The notes: generated by a model from the letters alone, not told the origin. A stretch of DNA of 57,928 bases from Propionibacteriaceae bacterium (GCA_027492675.1 JAPUEI010000057.1:1-57928), one strand, 5' to 3'; shown: positions 45,321 to 54,207, numbered from the stretch's first letter. A program made the numbers and translations.

Positions 45321-46094
45321 ATGGCTCTCGCCCTGGTGACCGGAGGAACGGCCGGCATCGGTCACTCTTTTGCGACGCAACTCGCCTCGCAAGGGTGGGA
45401 TCTGGTGCTCGTGGCCCGCGACAGTGCGCGCCTCAACGATGTCGCCGCCGCGATCAGGACGACGTACGGGCGCGACGTCGAGACCCTCACCGCCGACCTC
45501 GCCAACCGCGAGGACGTCATGGCCGTCGCAGACCGCCTGGAGAGCACCGAGTCGCCGGTCGAGATGCTCGTCAACAACGCCGGCTTCGGCATCCACGCCT
45601 CCCTGCTGGACCGGGACTTCTCGATCCAGGAGAAGGCGCTGGACGTCATGTGCCTCGCGGTGCTCATCCTGTCCGGTGCTGCCGGCCGCGCCATGGTCGC
45701 TCGCGGGCACGGCTCGATCATCAACATCGGCTCGTCGAGCGGCATCATCACGACGGGCAACTACTCCGCCGTGAAGGCCTGGGTGAACACGTACACCGAG
45801 GGTCTCGCCAACGAGCTCCGAGGCACCGGTGTGACGGTCACCGCCGTGCTGCCGGGCTGGGTCCGCACGGAGTTCCACGCTCGCGCCGGCATCAACGCGT
45901 CCAAGCTGCCCGGCATCGTCTGGATCGACTCCGACGAACTCGTCCAGGAGGCGCTGGCCGACCACGCCAAGGGCAAGGTGATCTCGGTGCCGACCAAGCG
46001 CTGGAACAGCGCGTACTGGCTCGGCCGCCACGTTCCCCGATGCGCCATCCGTTGGGTCTCGCGCAAACTGTCCAATTCGCGGAAGAATCCCTAG
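45321..46094 (+). CDS. short-chain dehydrogenase/reductase
   Basis: A 257-residue classical SDR. The cofactor motif is TGGTAGIG, followed by NNAGFG, the catalytic Ser in NIGSSSG and YSAVK. In its operon, just before a PlsC-type acyltransferase and an alkyl-DHAP synthase-like enzyme, it may reduce acyl- or alkyl-dihydroxyacetone phosphate. That role comes from context, not from specificity residues. The stop codon directly abuts the next ATG. Confidence 0.85.
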   Translation: MALALVTGGTAGIGHSFATQLASQGWDLVLVARDSARLNDVAAAIRTTYGRDVETLTADLANREDVMAVADRLESTESPVEMLVNNAGFGIHASLLDRDFSIQEKALDVMCLAVLILSGAAGRAMVARGHGSIINIGSSSGIITTGNYSAVKAWVNTYTEGLANELRGTGVTVTAVLPGWVRTEFHARAGINASKLPGIVWIDSDELVQEALADHAKGKVISVPTKRWNSAYWLGRHVPRCAIRWVSRKLSNSRKNP

Positions 46095-46904
46095 ATGGGT
46101 GAAATCGACCGCGGGCGCTACCAGTCCGACCTGTTCGCGGGCGTCAGGTTCGTCTCGCAGGAACTGCTTCTGAAGCCGTTCATCTGGCGGATCCTCAACG
46201 TCCACATCCATGGACAGACCAACATCGAGGGCCTCGACGCGCCGTTCGTCGTCATCGCGAACCACTCCTCGCACCTCGACGCGCCCCTCATCGTCGGCGC
46301 CCTGCCGCGCCGCCTGTCGAAGTTCCTCGCCACGGGCGCGGCCGCCGACTACTTCTACGCCTCGAAGATCAAGTCGCTGTCGACCGCGCTGGTCGCGAAC
46401 ACGTACCCCATCGAGCGCCGAGGCCTGCGCACCCGCAAGGGCCTGTCCAAGCTGCTGCTCTCCGACGGGGTGCCGTTGCTGATCTTCCCTGAGGGTACGA
46501 GGTCGCGGACGGGCGCCATGGGCCCCTTCACCCCGGGCGTGGCCGCGCTCTGCATCTCGCACAACGCTCCGGCACTGCCGATCGCGCTCGTCGGCGCGTT
46601 CGCCGCCTGGCCGTACGGGCAGGGTCACCTGCCTCGCGGCCGCCCTGACGTGCACGTCGTCATCGGCCACCCGCTCACCCCCGCGCCCGGCGAGATCGCC
46701 CGGCAGTTCAACGAGCGGATGCGTCGGACCGTCCAGCAACTGCACGATTCGACGGCCAGGGCCTATGGACTCCCCACCCTGGACGACTACGCTCGGGCAG
46801 TCTCACTACGCGCGGCGTCGGTGCCGTCCGCAGTGAGCCCGACATCACCGGCCCATCCTGACGACGATGGCGGCGCACCTGCCGCAGGCAAGGACACACG
46901 ATGA
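46095..46904 (+). CDS. PlsC-family glycerophosphate/DHAP acyltransferase
   Basis: A 269-residue membrane-associated acyltransferase. Motif I is NHSSHLDAP (NHX4D) and motif III is FPEGTRSRTG. The C-terminal 40 residues are disordered and Ala/Pro-rich. Acylation of glycerophosphate, lysophosphatidate or dihydroxyacetone phosphate is possible; the operon favours the last. It overlaps the next gene by four bases (ATGA). Confidence 0.87.
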   Translation: MGEIDRGRYQSDLFAGVRFVSQELLLKPFIWRILNVHIHGQTNIEGLDAPFVVIANHSSHLDAPLIVGALPRRLSKFLATGAAADYFYASKIKSLSTALVANTYPIERRGLRTRKGLSKLLLSDGVPLLIFPEGTRSRTGAMGPFTPGVAALCISHNAPALPIALVGAFAAWPYGQGHLPRGRPDVHVVIGHPLTPAPGEIARQFNERMRRTVQQLHDSTARAYGLPTLDDYARAVSLRAASVPSAVSPTSPAHPDDDGGAPAAGKDTR

Positions 46905-48634
46905 GTGACTCGACCCGACGCGTAGGCCCCCGGAGCGTCAAGCAGCAGAAGTGGTGGGGCTGGGGCGCCGAAGGGATCGAGTTCTCGTTCGCCGACAAGC
47001 CCAAGTTCGCGCCGTTCGTCCTCAAGGTGCTCGGCGTCGACGTCACGTTGCCCGCGCCTCGCGTCCGTACGTTCGACTCGCTCGACGTCCCGGCCTCGCA
47101 GCTGAGCGACTCCCTGCGCGCGACCCTGGTCGGCGCCCTGGGCGACGAGTTCGTCATCGACGACGACGAGATCCGCGTCATCCACGCCTTCGGTCGCGGC
47201 GTCCGTGACCTGGTACGGGTGCGGCGCGGCCAGCTCGGTCGCGTACCCGACGTCGTGGTCTACCCCGGCAGCGAGGAGGACGTCGTCGCGATCGTCGACG
47301 CCGCCTGCGCCGAGAACGCGGTCGTCATCCCGTACGGCGGCGGCTCCAACATCGTCGGCGCCCTCGAGGCGCTGCCCGAGGAGACCCGCCAGGTCGTCAG
47401 CATCAACATGGGCCGGATGAACAAGGTCCTCGAGATCAACAACGCCGCGGGCCTGGCCCGGATCCAGGCCGGCGTGCTCGGCCCGGACATGGAGATCCAG
47501 CTCAACGCGAAGGGCTGGACGCTCGGCCACTTCCCCGACTCGTTCATCTGGTCGACGCTGGGCGGCTGGATCGCGACCCGGTCGAGCGGCATGCAGTCCG
47601 ACAAGTACGGCGACATCGCCGAGGTGACCCGCGGCCTGCGGATGGTGATGAACGGGCAGGTGCTCGTGCTGCGCCCGCTGCCGTCGTCGTCCTCCGGCCC
47701 GTCCGTGCGCGAGATGGTCATCGGCTCCGAAGGCCGCCTGGGCATCATCACCGAAGCCTGGGTGAACGTGCACCGGCTGCCCGAGGTACGCGAGATCCAG
47801 GCGTACTTCTTCCCGACGTACGACGCGGGCCTCGAGGCCATGACCGAGCTCGCAGCCTCTGACGCGGCGCCCTCGATCACCCGCGTGATGGACGCCAACG
47901 AGACCCAGTTCTCGATGGCCAACGGCAAGAAGTCCGGCCGCATCTCGCACCTCATGAACCGCGCCGTCCAGGAGGTCATGACCCGCAAGGGCTGGGACCT
48001 GGAGAAGATCGCACTGTCGTTCGTGGGCTACGAGGGCACGGCCACGCACGTGCGGTACGAGAAGGGCCTGGTCGGCAAGATCGTGGCCCGCCACGGCGGC
48101 ATGGGCGTCGGCAAGGGACCGGGCGCGCTGTACGACCAGAAGAAGTACGACGTCCCGTACATCCGTGACTTCCTGCTCGACCGCGGCATCCCGGCCGACG
48201 TCTCGGAGACGGCGACCCCGTGGTCGCTCATGAAGCAGATCCACGACAACACCGTCGCTGCGGCGCAGGCCGCGATGGACGAGGCCGGCGTGCAGGGGTT
48301 CATCATGTGCCACCTGTCGCACAGCTACCACTCGGGCGCCTGCCAGTACTTCACGTTCGCGATCAACGACGCGAGCGAGCAGAACATGGAGACGTACGAC
48401 AAGGTGAAGCGGGCGATCCAGCAGTCGTTCATGGACAACGGCGGCACGGTCTCGCACCACCACGGCGTCGGCGAGGAGCACAGCCCCTGGCTCGACCAGG
48501 ACATCTCGCCGGCGGGCGTCTTCATCCAGCGCAAGCTCTTCGACGGCGTCGATCCGGGCCACAACTTCAACCCGGGCAAGATCATCCACGACGGGATCCC
48601 CGGCATCTCCAGCAACTCCGCACAGCCGGAGTAG
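46901..48634 (+). CDS. FAD-binding oxidase, alkyl-dihydroxyacetonephosphate synthase-like
   Basis: A 577-residue VAO-type flavoprotein. The FAD domain shows VVIPYGGGSNIVGALE, then GHFPDSFIWSTLGGWIATRSSGMQSDKYG. The cap and C-terminal domains show CHLSHSYHSGACQYF, SHHHGVGEEHSPWL and GHNFNPGKI, all hallmarks of AGPS/AgpS rather than lactate or glycolate oxidases. AGPS swaps the acyl chain of acyl-DHAP for a fatty alcohol, giving an ether bond. The actinobacterial homologues' true reaction is not established. Confidence 0.85.
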   Translation: MSDSTRRVGPRSVKQQKWWGWGAEGIEFSFADKPKFAPFVLKVLGVDVTLPAPRVRTFDSLDVPASQLSDSLRATLVGALGDEFVIDDDEIRVIHAFGRGVRDLVRVRRGQLGRVPDVVVYPGSEEDVVAIVDAACAENAVVIPYGGGSNIVGALEALPEETRQVVSINMGRMNKVLEINNAAGLARIQAGVLGPDMEIQLNAKGWTLGHFPDSFIWSTLGGWIATRSSGMQSDKYGDIAEVTRGLRMVMNGQVLVLRPLPSSSSGPSVREMVIGSEGRLGIITEAWVNVHRLPEVREIQAYFFPTYDAGLEAMTELAASDAAPSITRVMDANETQFSMANGKKSGRISHLMNRAVQEVMTRKGWDLEKIALSFVGYEGTATHVRYEKGLVGKIVARHGGMGVGKGPGALYDQKKYDVPYIRDFLLDRGIPADVSETATPWSLMKQIHDNTVAAAQAAMDEAGVQGFIMCHLSHSYHSGACQYFTFAINDASEQNMETYDKVKRAIQQSFMDNGGTVSHHHGVGEEHSPWLDQDISPAGVFIQRKLFDGVDPGHNFNPGKIIHDGIPGISSNSAQPE

Positions 48635-48790
48635 TGGCGGCGTGGCCGGGCCTGATGGTCCCGGCCCGCCCAGAGCGGGTGAGTCTCGGTTCCCTGTGGA
48701 GCCTGTCGGCCAAGCCGATCGGCGTCTCGAGGGGCGCACCACCTCCTCAGGGATCCCGAGGGTGCGGTGCACCTGCTGCGTCCCAGACAT

Positions 48791-48815
48791 GAAAAAGGCC
48801 CGTGTCACCGGGCCG
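48791..48815 (-). terminator. intrinsic terminator on the minus strand
   Basis: A GGCCCG/CGGGCC stem is followed on the minus strand by TTTTTC. It closes the transcript of the small membrane protein gene or of the structured RNA directly upstream. Confidence 0.75.
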
Positions 48816-48896
48816 TAGGTGCTTGGGGTCACCACGGCCCGGCGCCAACGGGCTTCCGCTCCTCGGTAGGAGAGTCCAGCGCTTGGGGGCACCTAC
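48815..48896 (-). ncRNA. candidate multibranched structured RNA
   Basis: The closing stem GTAGGTGC/GCACCTAC (48889-48896 with 48815-48822) encloses a 5-bp CTCCT/AGGAG hairpin (48859-48872) and a GCCC/GGGC hairpin. It is followed immediately by a terminator on the minus strand. It does not match a riboswitch class I can name. It could be a 3' UTR element, attenuator or sRNA. Confidence 0.4.
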
Positions 48897-48932
48897 TCCC
48901 TCGGGTGGTCAGGCGTTGGGGCGCCTGGTGTG

Positions 48933-49094
48933 CTACCGCCCGACCGAAACTGCAGCCACCGGGTCGATCGCTGTCACCAGCGGGACCGCAACGGCGAACA
49001 GTGCGGCGAGGAGTCCGAGAACGAGCGTGGTCCGGGCTGCGGGGCCGGGGAGTGCCTCCCTCAATGCCGCCAGAAAACTGCCATGCGAAACCAT
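48933..49094 (-). CDS. small membrane protein, 53 aa
   Basis: A strong AGAGGTGAAC ribosome binding site precedes the ATG at 49094. The peptide has an N-terminal amphipathic part and one long hydrophobic segment (about 24-45), ending VSVGR. No family recognised. The structured segment and terminator follow on the same strand, which supports a real transcription unit. It is too short for most gene callers. Confidence 0.55.
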   Translation of the reverse strand: MVSHGSFLAALREALPGPAARTTLVLGLLAALFAVAVPLVTAIDPVAAVSVGR

Positions 49095-49215
49095 GTTCAC
49101 CTCTTTCCCCTCGGAGGCGAGTCTTTCGCCGGGCGCCACCTGAAGCGCAGTTCATGAGGGACTTCTCATGCGTCCTCATGGCCGTCACTAGCGTGGATGG
49201 GCCACCGGGGCCCGG

Positions 49216-49221
49216 TAGATT
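49216..49221 (+). promoter_or_regulatory. -10-like hexamer TAGATT, leaderless start
   Basis: TAGATT is followed by seven bases and the GTG at 49229. Confidence 0.5.
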
Positions 49222-49228
49222 CGCACCC

Positions 49229-50476
49229 GTGAGCATCCGGGTACGGGCCATCAGCGCCAGCGAGCACCTGTCGTACATCGCCGCCCGCGGTCACGCGAGC
49301 TTCCTGCAGACGCCGGCCTGGGGGGCGGTGAAGCGTGAGTGGCGCGCGGAGAGCCTCGGCTGGTTCGACGGGGACAGCCTGGTGGGCGCCGGTCTGGTCC
49401 TCTACCGCTCCGTGCCCAGGATCGGCCGCTCGCTCGCCTACCTGCCCGAGGGACCCGTGCTCGACTGGTCCTCCGCGGGCGCTACCGGCCTGCTGGAGCC
49501 CCTCGTGGCGTACGTGCGGACCCAGGGCGCCTTCGCCGTACGCATCGGCCCCACGATCGTGTGGCGACGCTGGGGTGCGGAGGCGATCAAGAAGGCCATC
49601 TCCGACGAGCGCGTCACCCGCCTGTCGCAGGTCAAGCCGGACAGCATCGACCCCGCCGCGACCCGCCTGCGCGGGCAGCTGCGCCATCTCGGCTGGCTGC
49701 CGCAGCACAGCGACGAGGGCTTCGCGGCAGGCCAGCCCGAGTTCAACTTCCAGCTGCCGCTCGCGGGCAAGACCCCCGACCAGCTGCTCGCCGGCATGAA
49801 CCAGCTCTGGCGGCGCAACATCAAGAAGGCCGAGAAGGTCGGCGTCGAGGTCGTACGGGGCGGTCGCGAGGACCTCGCCGCGTTCCACGAGCTGTACCTC
49901 GAGACGGCCGCGCGGGACGGGTTCACGGGCCGGCCGCTGTCGTACTTCCAGACCATGTGGGACGCCCTGCTGGCCGAGGATCCCGACCGGATCCGCGTGT
50001 ACCTGGCGCGGCACGAGGGCGATCTCGTCGCGGCCACGACCTGGGTGCGGGTCGGCACGCACGCCTGGTACTCGTACGGCGCCTCCTCCAACGCCAAGCG
50101 TGACGTCCGTGGCTCGAACGCGATCCAGTGGCGCATGATCCGTGACGCGCTGGAGGCGGGGGCGACGGTGTACGACCTGCGCGGCATCACCGAGGGCCTC
50201 GCCGCGGACGACCCCGAGATCGGGCTGATCCAGTTCAAGGTGGGCACGGGCGGCGAGGCGGTGCAGTACCTCGGCGAGTGGGACCTGCCGATCAATCGTG
50301 CGCTGTACGCGGCGTTCACGATGTACCTGGACCGGGCGCGCTACGTCGGCCTCGCGAAGAAGCTCGTACGCCTCCCGACCAGGGGGGTACGGATGGTGCG
50401 CTCGCTCGCCGGCCGCGGCACCACGACCACGACGCCGCTGCCGGCTGACACGACCACCGGTGAGAAGGAGTCCTGA
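49229..50476 (+). CDS. FemABX-family peptidoglycan aminoacyltransferase
   Basis: A 415-residue protein with two GNAT-like subdomains. It opens SFLQTPAWGAVKREW (typical FemX start) and shows LWRRNIKKAEKVGVEVVRG and the C-terminal YDLRGITEG region. Fem enzymes add amino acids from aminoacyl-tRNA to lipid II, building the interpeptide bridge. The GTG at 49229 follows TAGATT by seven bases. It overlaps the next gene by one base, which suggests a shared cell-wall role. Confidence 0.88.
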   Translation: MSIRVRAISASEHLSYIAARGHASFLQTPAWGAVKREWRAESLGWFDGDSLVGAGLVLYRSVPRIGRSLAYLPEGPVLDWSSAGATGLLEPLVAYVRTQGAFAVRIGPTIVWRRWGAEAIKKAISDERVTRLSQVKPDSIDPAATRLRGQLRHLGWLPQHSDEGFAAGQPEFNFQLPLAGKTPDQLLAGMNQLWRRNIKKAEKVGVEVVRGGREDLAAFHELYLETAARDGFTGRPLSYFQTMWDALLAEDPDRIRVYLARHEGDLVAATTWVRVGTHAWYSYGASSNAKRDVRGSNAIQWRMIRDALEAGATVYDLRGITEGLAADDPEIGLIQFKVGTGGEAVQYLGEWDLPINRALYAAFTMYLDRARYVGLAKKLVRLPTRGVRMVRSLAGRGTTTTTPLPADTTTGEKES

Positions 50477-51525
50477 TGGGCGTCGTCCTGCACGTACCGG
50501 CGGCTGACTGGCGCGCCCACAAGCGGCGTGTACAGGCGGCCTCGCCCGGGCTCGTACCGGTCGCGAAGGGCAACGGGTACGGCTTCGGGCTGGCGCGGCT
50601 GGCAGCCGAGGCCGAGGCTCTGGGTGTCGACACGCTGGCCGTCGGTACGGGCGCCGAGGTCGCGGCCGTACGAGATGCGTTCTCGGGCCGGATCGTCGTG
50701 CTGCAGCCGTGGCGTCCGGGCGAGACCGGGGCCGAGGAACTGCTCGAGGACCCACGGGTGATCCACACGGTGTCGCGCGTCGCCGACCTCGAGCGCCTCA
50801 CCGCGAGTGGCAGGCGCCCGTCCGTAGCGCTCGAGCTGCTCACCTCGATGAAGCGCCATGGGCTGGCGGTGAGCGAGCTGCAGGCCGTACGGAAGGTGCT
50901 GGAGGCCGACGGCGTCGACCTGCTCGGCTGGACGATCCACCTCCCGATGCCCGCTGCGACAGGCGGCAACGGCGCCGAGGCGGAGCGGCTGGCGAAGGCC
51001 GGCCTCGCCGTACGACAGGTGCCGATCTGGTTCAGCCACCTCACCGCGGCCGACTACGCCCACTGCCGCGCCACCTTGTACAGCGAGACCAGACTGCGGG
51101 TCGGTACGGAGCTGTGGCTGGGCGGATCCGTACGTCGCCGCATCACGGCCACCGTCCTCGACGTCCATCCTGTGTCGCGTGGTGAGCACGTCGGCTACTG
51201 GCAGCGCTCCCTCCCGGCTGACGGCCACGTCGTCGTGGTGAGCGGCGGCACGGCCCACGGCATCGCGCTGGAGGCCCCGACGGCCGCCGCGAACCCGCGC
51301 CAGCGTCTGATCTCGGCCGTGAACGGCTCCGTGGAGGCGCTCGGCTGGGCACGCAGCCCGTACACCATCGCCGGCAAGAAGCGCTGGTTCGTCGAGCCGC
51401 CGCACATGCAGTCGTCGATGGTGTACGTGCCGGGCAGCAAGGGCATCCCGGCCGTCGGCGACGAGGTCCTGGTGGAGCTCCGCCTCACGACCGCGACGGT
51501 CGACGAGGTACGGCTCGAGAACTGA
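50476..51525 (+). CDS. alanine racemase-like PLP protein
   Basis: A 349-residue fold-type III PLP protein. The PLP Lys lies in PVAKGNGYGFGL, matching KxNAYGHG of Alr. Later motifs such as LLGWTIHLPMPA fit the barrel. The C-terminal domain lacks a clear catalytic Tyr motif: the region reads GTELWLGGSVRRR. It may be an atypical racemase or PLP-binding partner. It is coupled to the FemX-like gene, implying amino acid supply or editing for bridge synthesis. Confidence 0.72.
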   Translation: MGVVLHVPAADWRAHKRRVQAASPGLVPVAKGNGYGFGLARLAAEAEALGVDTLAVGTGAEVAAVRDAFSGRIVVLQPWRPGETGAEELLEDPRVIHTVSRVADLERLTASGRRPSVALELLTSMKRHGLAVSELQAVRKVLEADGVDLLGWTIHLPMPAATGGNGAEAERLAKAGLAVRQVPIWFSHLTAADYAHCRATLYSETRLRVGTELWLGGSVRRRITATVLDVHPVSRGEHVGYWQRSLPADGHVVVVSGGTAHGIALEAPTAAANPRQRLISAVNGSVEALGWARSPYTIAGKKRWFVEPPHMQSSMVYVPGSKGIPAVGDEVLVELRLTTATVDEVRLEN

Positions 51526-51915
51526 TCAGACCAGCCGAGCCGAGTCGACGGCGTCGGCGATCTCGTGGGCGAGCCGGACGGTGCCCGAGCGCCCCAACCG
51601 CCACAGGCCGGCGTTGAGCACCGACCCGGAGCGGGTCTCCAGCAGCACCACCGAGGCACCGGGCGTCAACGGCATCGGGGCGATGCTCACACGCGCGATG
51701 TCCAGCACCGGGTGCCAGTGCCCGTTGGCCCAGATGCGGCCACGGGAGACGATGAGGATCGAGTTCCGCAGGATCCGCCACGCCACGTACGCGACCAGGA
51801 GCGCCGCGATCCACATCACGGGTTGCTTCGGCAGCAGGATGGCGAAGAAGACGATCAGGGCCATCGCGATGGGCGCCACCGCGAGCAGGCTGGGGCTGAG
51901 GAAGACCCTCCGCAC
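51526..51915 (-). CDS. small membrane protein with PH-like tail
   Basis: A 129-residue protein with two hydrophobic helices (about 8-28 and 32-48) followed by a beta-rich domain (SRGRIWANGHWHPVLDIARVSIAP). The pattern suggests a membrane-anchored PH-like domain. The GTG at 51915 is next to the stop of the upstream gene. The function is unknown. Confidence 0.65.
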   Translation of the reverse strand: MRRVFLSPSLLAVAPIAMALIVFFAILLPKQPVMWIAALLVAYVAWRILRNSILIVSRGRIWANGHWHPVLDIARVSIAPMPLTPGASVVLLETRSGSVLNAGLWRLGRSGTVRLAHEIADAVDSARLV

Positions 51916-51916
51916 G

Positions 51917-52387
51917 TCAGCCGACGATGATCAGGACGGCTCGCTTCTCGGCGGCGGCTCCGAGATAGAACTTGCGGAGCTTCTCGAACGCGGGCACGAC
52001 CTTCTTCTCGAGGATGTCGGGGTCGGCCCAGATGGGCGGGTAGACGCTGGCGTCGAGCATCTCGTCGATGTCGAACGCGTCCCGCACGTCGTCGGCCGTC
52101 ACCGGCTCCAGAGCGCTCGCGATCTTGCCGACCGCTGACGCGTCGATCAGGCGGACGGGGTGCCCGGGTGTGCCGGGAAGCTCCGCGCCGCCCAGGATCG
52201 CATCCTCGGCACCACCAGGGATGTCCTCGCCGGCCTCCAGGAGCCACTTCAGCCCGTGCCAGGTCGTCTTGAGCTCGATGTGCTGCTTTCCGGGCAGATC
52301 GGCCAGCGCTGCTGCGGTGGACGGGTCGGCGACCAGTTGCGAGCGCTCCTCGTCGTTGAGGCTGCGCGCGCGCCAGGGCATGGGCAT
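51917..52387 (-). CDS. DUF1877 (YfbM-like) protein
   Basis: A 156-residue cytoplasmic protein. LKTTWHGLKWLLEAG followed by DDVRDAFDIDEMLDASVYPPIW is characteristic of YfbM-like proteins of unknown function. It lies between crgA and the PH-like gene, same strand, with short gaps. Confidence 0.7.
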   Translation of the reverse strand: MPMPWRARSLNDEERSQLVADPSTAAALADLPGKQHIELKTTWHGLKWLLEAGEDIPGGAEDAILGGAELPGTPGHPVRLIDASAVGKIASALEPVTADDVRDAFDIDEMLDASVYPPIWADPDILEKKVVPAFEKLRKFYLGAAAEKRAVLIIVG

Positions 52388-52393
52388 GAGGTC

Positions 52394-52684
52394 CTACTTC
52401 CAGAGGGTGGCAAGGCTGAACGCGGCTGCGATCAGGCCCATGGCGATGAGGATGTTCCAGTTGCCCCAGTTCTGCATGAGGGGAACCTTGTTGCCGGCGA
52501 TGTAGTACACGACCAGCCACGCGACGCCGACGAGACCCACCGTGATGAACAGCGGAGGGACCCACGCTCGCTGTCCGGGCATGATCGTGCGGCGCTGCTT
52601 GACCTCGCGGTTCTCGACGAGAGACTGAGCCTTCTTCTGCTTCTTCTTCTCGTCGGCAGCCTTGCGCGTCTTCGACTCGGGCAC
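52394..52684 (-). CDS. crgA: cell division protein CrgA
   Basis: A 96-residue actinobacterial protein: a charged cytoplasmic N terminus with KKKQKKAQ, then two membrane helices (about 41-62 and 75-94) joined by a short loop with NKVPLMQNWGNWN. CrgA interacts with FtsZ, FtsQ and penicillin-binding proteins. A GAGAGGTG site precedes the GTG at 52684. The position next to the DUF881 gene and pknB is the usual one. Confidence 0.95.
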   Translation of the reverse strand: MPESKTRKAADEKKKQKKAQSLVENREVKQRRTIMPGQRAWVPPLFITVGLVGVAWLVVYYIAGNKVPLMQNWGNWNILIAMGLIAAAFSLATLWK

Positions 52685-52787
52685 CGGGCACCTCTCTTCC
52701 TGTCCGCACTAGGGTAGTGAATGCACCGGCGCGGAGCAGCATCCGCGCCCACGCGGACCCCACCGCGTCGACCAGTGAGGAGCCGAG

Positions 52788-53558
52788 ATGGCCCGCCGAT
52801 CCGCCCACGCGGTGCGGCGAGCGATCGTACGGTCCCGGATCTGGGCCCGTGATCAGGAGCGTCGACTCGGTGGTCGGCTGCTAACGGTGACGGTCCTCGC
52901 CGTCGCCGGGTTCCTGATGGCGTCGGCCGCGGTCGCGGCGCGAGGCGCCGACCTGCGGCCCAACCGCAACACCGATCTCATCGAGCTCGTACAGGCCCAA
53001 GCAGCCCGCAACGCCGACCTCACCACGCAGGTCGGCGCGCTCCGCAAGCAGGTCGACGACCTGTCGAACCTGCCGGGGGGCTCGACCGCGGACACCAGCG
53101 AGGCCGCGGCGGCAACCGGGCTGACCGCCGTGAAGGGGCCCGCCGTGTCGGTCACGCTCACCGACGCGCCCGCCAACATCAAGCCGCCGGGCGTCGCCGA
53201 AGAGCTGCTGATCGTGCACCAGCAGGACATCCAGGCCGTGGTCAACGCCATGTGGGAAGGCGGCGCCGAGGCCATGACCATTCAGGGGCAGCGCGTGACC
53301 GCCCGTACAGGCATCAAGTGCGTCGGCAACAGCGTCCTGCTCCACGGCATCCCGTACGCGCCTCCGTACGTCATCGTCGCCATCGGCGACCAGCGCGCCA
53401 TCGAGCAGGCGCTGCAGGCGTCGACGTACCTGGAGGCGTACAGGCAGTACGCCGACAAGTACGCCCTCGGCTACGCCCAGAAGCGCGTCGCCGAAGCCAC
53501 CCTCCCGGCGTACGGCGGCGCCATCACGCTCGGGTACGCGAAGCCGGCGGTGAAGTAA
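52788..53558 (+). CDS. DUF881 family membrane-anchored protein
   Basis: A 256-residue protein. The basic N terminus is followed by a membrane helix (about 28-48), a coiled-coil stretch (about 58-90) and the DUF881 domain (GPAVSVTLTDAP, AEAMTIQGQRV, CVGNSVLLHG). Its place between crgA and pabA matches other actinobacterial genomes. The role is probably divisome-related but not established. Confidence 0.88.
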   Translation: MARRSAHAVRRAIVRSRIWARDQERRLGGRLLTVTVLAVAGFLMASAAVAARGADLRPNRNTDLIELVQAQAARNADLTTQVGALRKQVDDLSNLPGGSTADTSEAAAATGLTAVKGPAVSVTLTDAPANIKPPGVAEELLIVHQQDIQAVVNAMWEGGAEAMTIQGQRVTARTGIKCVGNSVLLHGIPYAPPYVIVAIGDQRAIEQALQASTYLEAYRQYADKYALGYAQKRVAEATLPAYGGAITLGYAKPAVK

Positions 53559-53574
53559 GGGGCTGGACGACGAG

Positions 53575-54207
53575 CTACTTCGTGGCCATGAGGGGGGTGA
53601 GGTGTTTGCCTCGCTCTACTGCGCCCTCGTCGCCGCACTCGGCGAGCCAGGTGGCGAGCATCTGGTAGCCGCCCTCGGTGAGGACCGACTCGGGGTGGAA
53701 CTGTACGGACTCGACCGGGAGCCACTTGTGCCGTACGCCCATGATCACGCCGTCCTCGGTCCACGCGGTCACGTCGAGGTCGCCGGGCAGGGACTCGGGG
53801 AGGATCGCCAGCGAGTGGTAGCGCGTGGCGCGCAGCGGCGACGGCAGGCCGGCGAAGACGCCCTGACCGCGGTGGAAGACCGGGCTGGTCTTGCCGTGGC
53901 GCAGCTCCGGAGCGCGATCGACCACGCCGCCGTACGCGACGCCCATGCTCTGGAGCCCGAGGCAGACGCCGAAGATCGGCACCTTGCCGCCGTACCGGCG
54001 GACCACGTCGATGCACACACCCGCGCGCTCAGGGGTGCCCGGTCCGGGCGACAGCAGGATCCCGTCGAACCCCGTGACCCAGTCGTCGCCGGCGAACTGC
54101 GGGTCATCGTTCCGCCACACCTCGACCTCGGCGCCGAGCTGCCCGAGGTACTGGACGAGGTTGTAGACGAACGAGTCGTAGTTGTCGACCACCAGGATCC
54201 GCGCCAT
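53575..54207 (-). CDS. pabA: aminodeoxychorismate/anthranilate synthase component II
   Basis: A 210-residue class I glutamine amidotransferase. The oxyanion motif is SPGPGTP, the nucleophile Cys is in FGVCLGLQ, and the His/Glu pair is in VQFHPESVL. It supplies ammonia for para-aminobenzoate or anthranilate synthesis. The ATG at 54207 follows CAGAAT by seven bases; ATG 54216 is an alternative. It sits in the conserved oriC-proximal position. Confidence 0.93.
   Translation of the reverse strand: MARILVVDNYDSFVYNLVQYLGQLGAEVEVWRNDDPQFAGDDWVTGFDGILLSPGPGTPERAGVCIDVVRRYGGKVPIFGVCLGLQSMGVAYGGVVDRAPELRHGKTSPVFHRGQGVFAGLPSPLRATRYHSLAILPESLPGDLDVTAWTEDGVIMGVRHKWLPVESVQFHPESVLTEGGYQMLATWLAECGDEGAVERGKHLTPLMATK

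Larger units (their letters stand above)
48635..48932. other. gene-free interval with structured minus-strand segment
   Basis: No gene is visible from the oxidase stop to 48932. The first 150 bases look featureless. The rest holds the multibranched segment and terminator listed separately. Confidence 0.5.

Noticed and set aside
48815..48896. Possible SAH, manganese or other known riboswitch
   Set aside because: Short matches such as CCGAGGAGCG are present, but the rest of the consensus and the position upstream of a relevant gene are missing, so only an unnamed structured RNA is reported.
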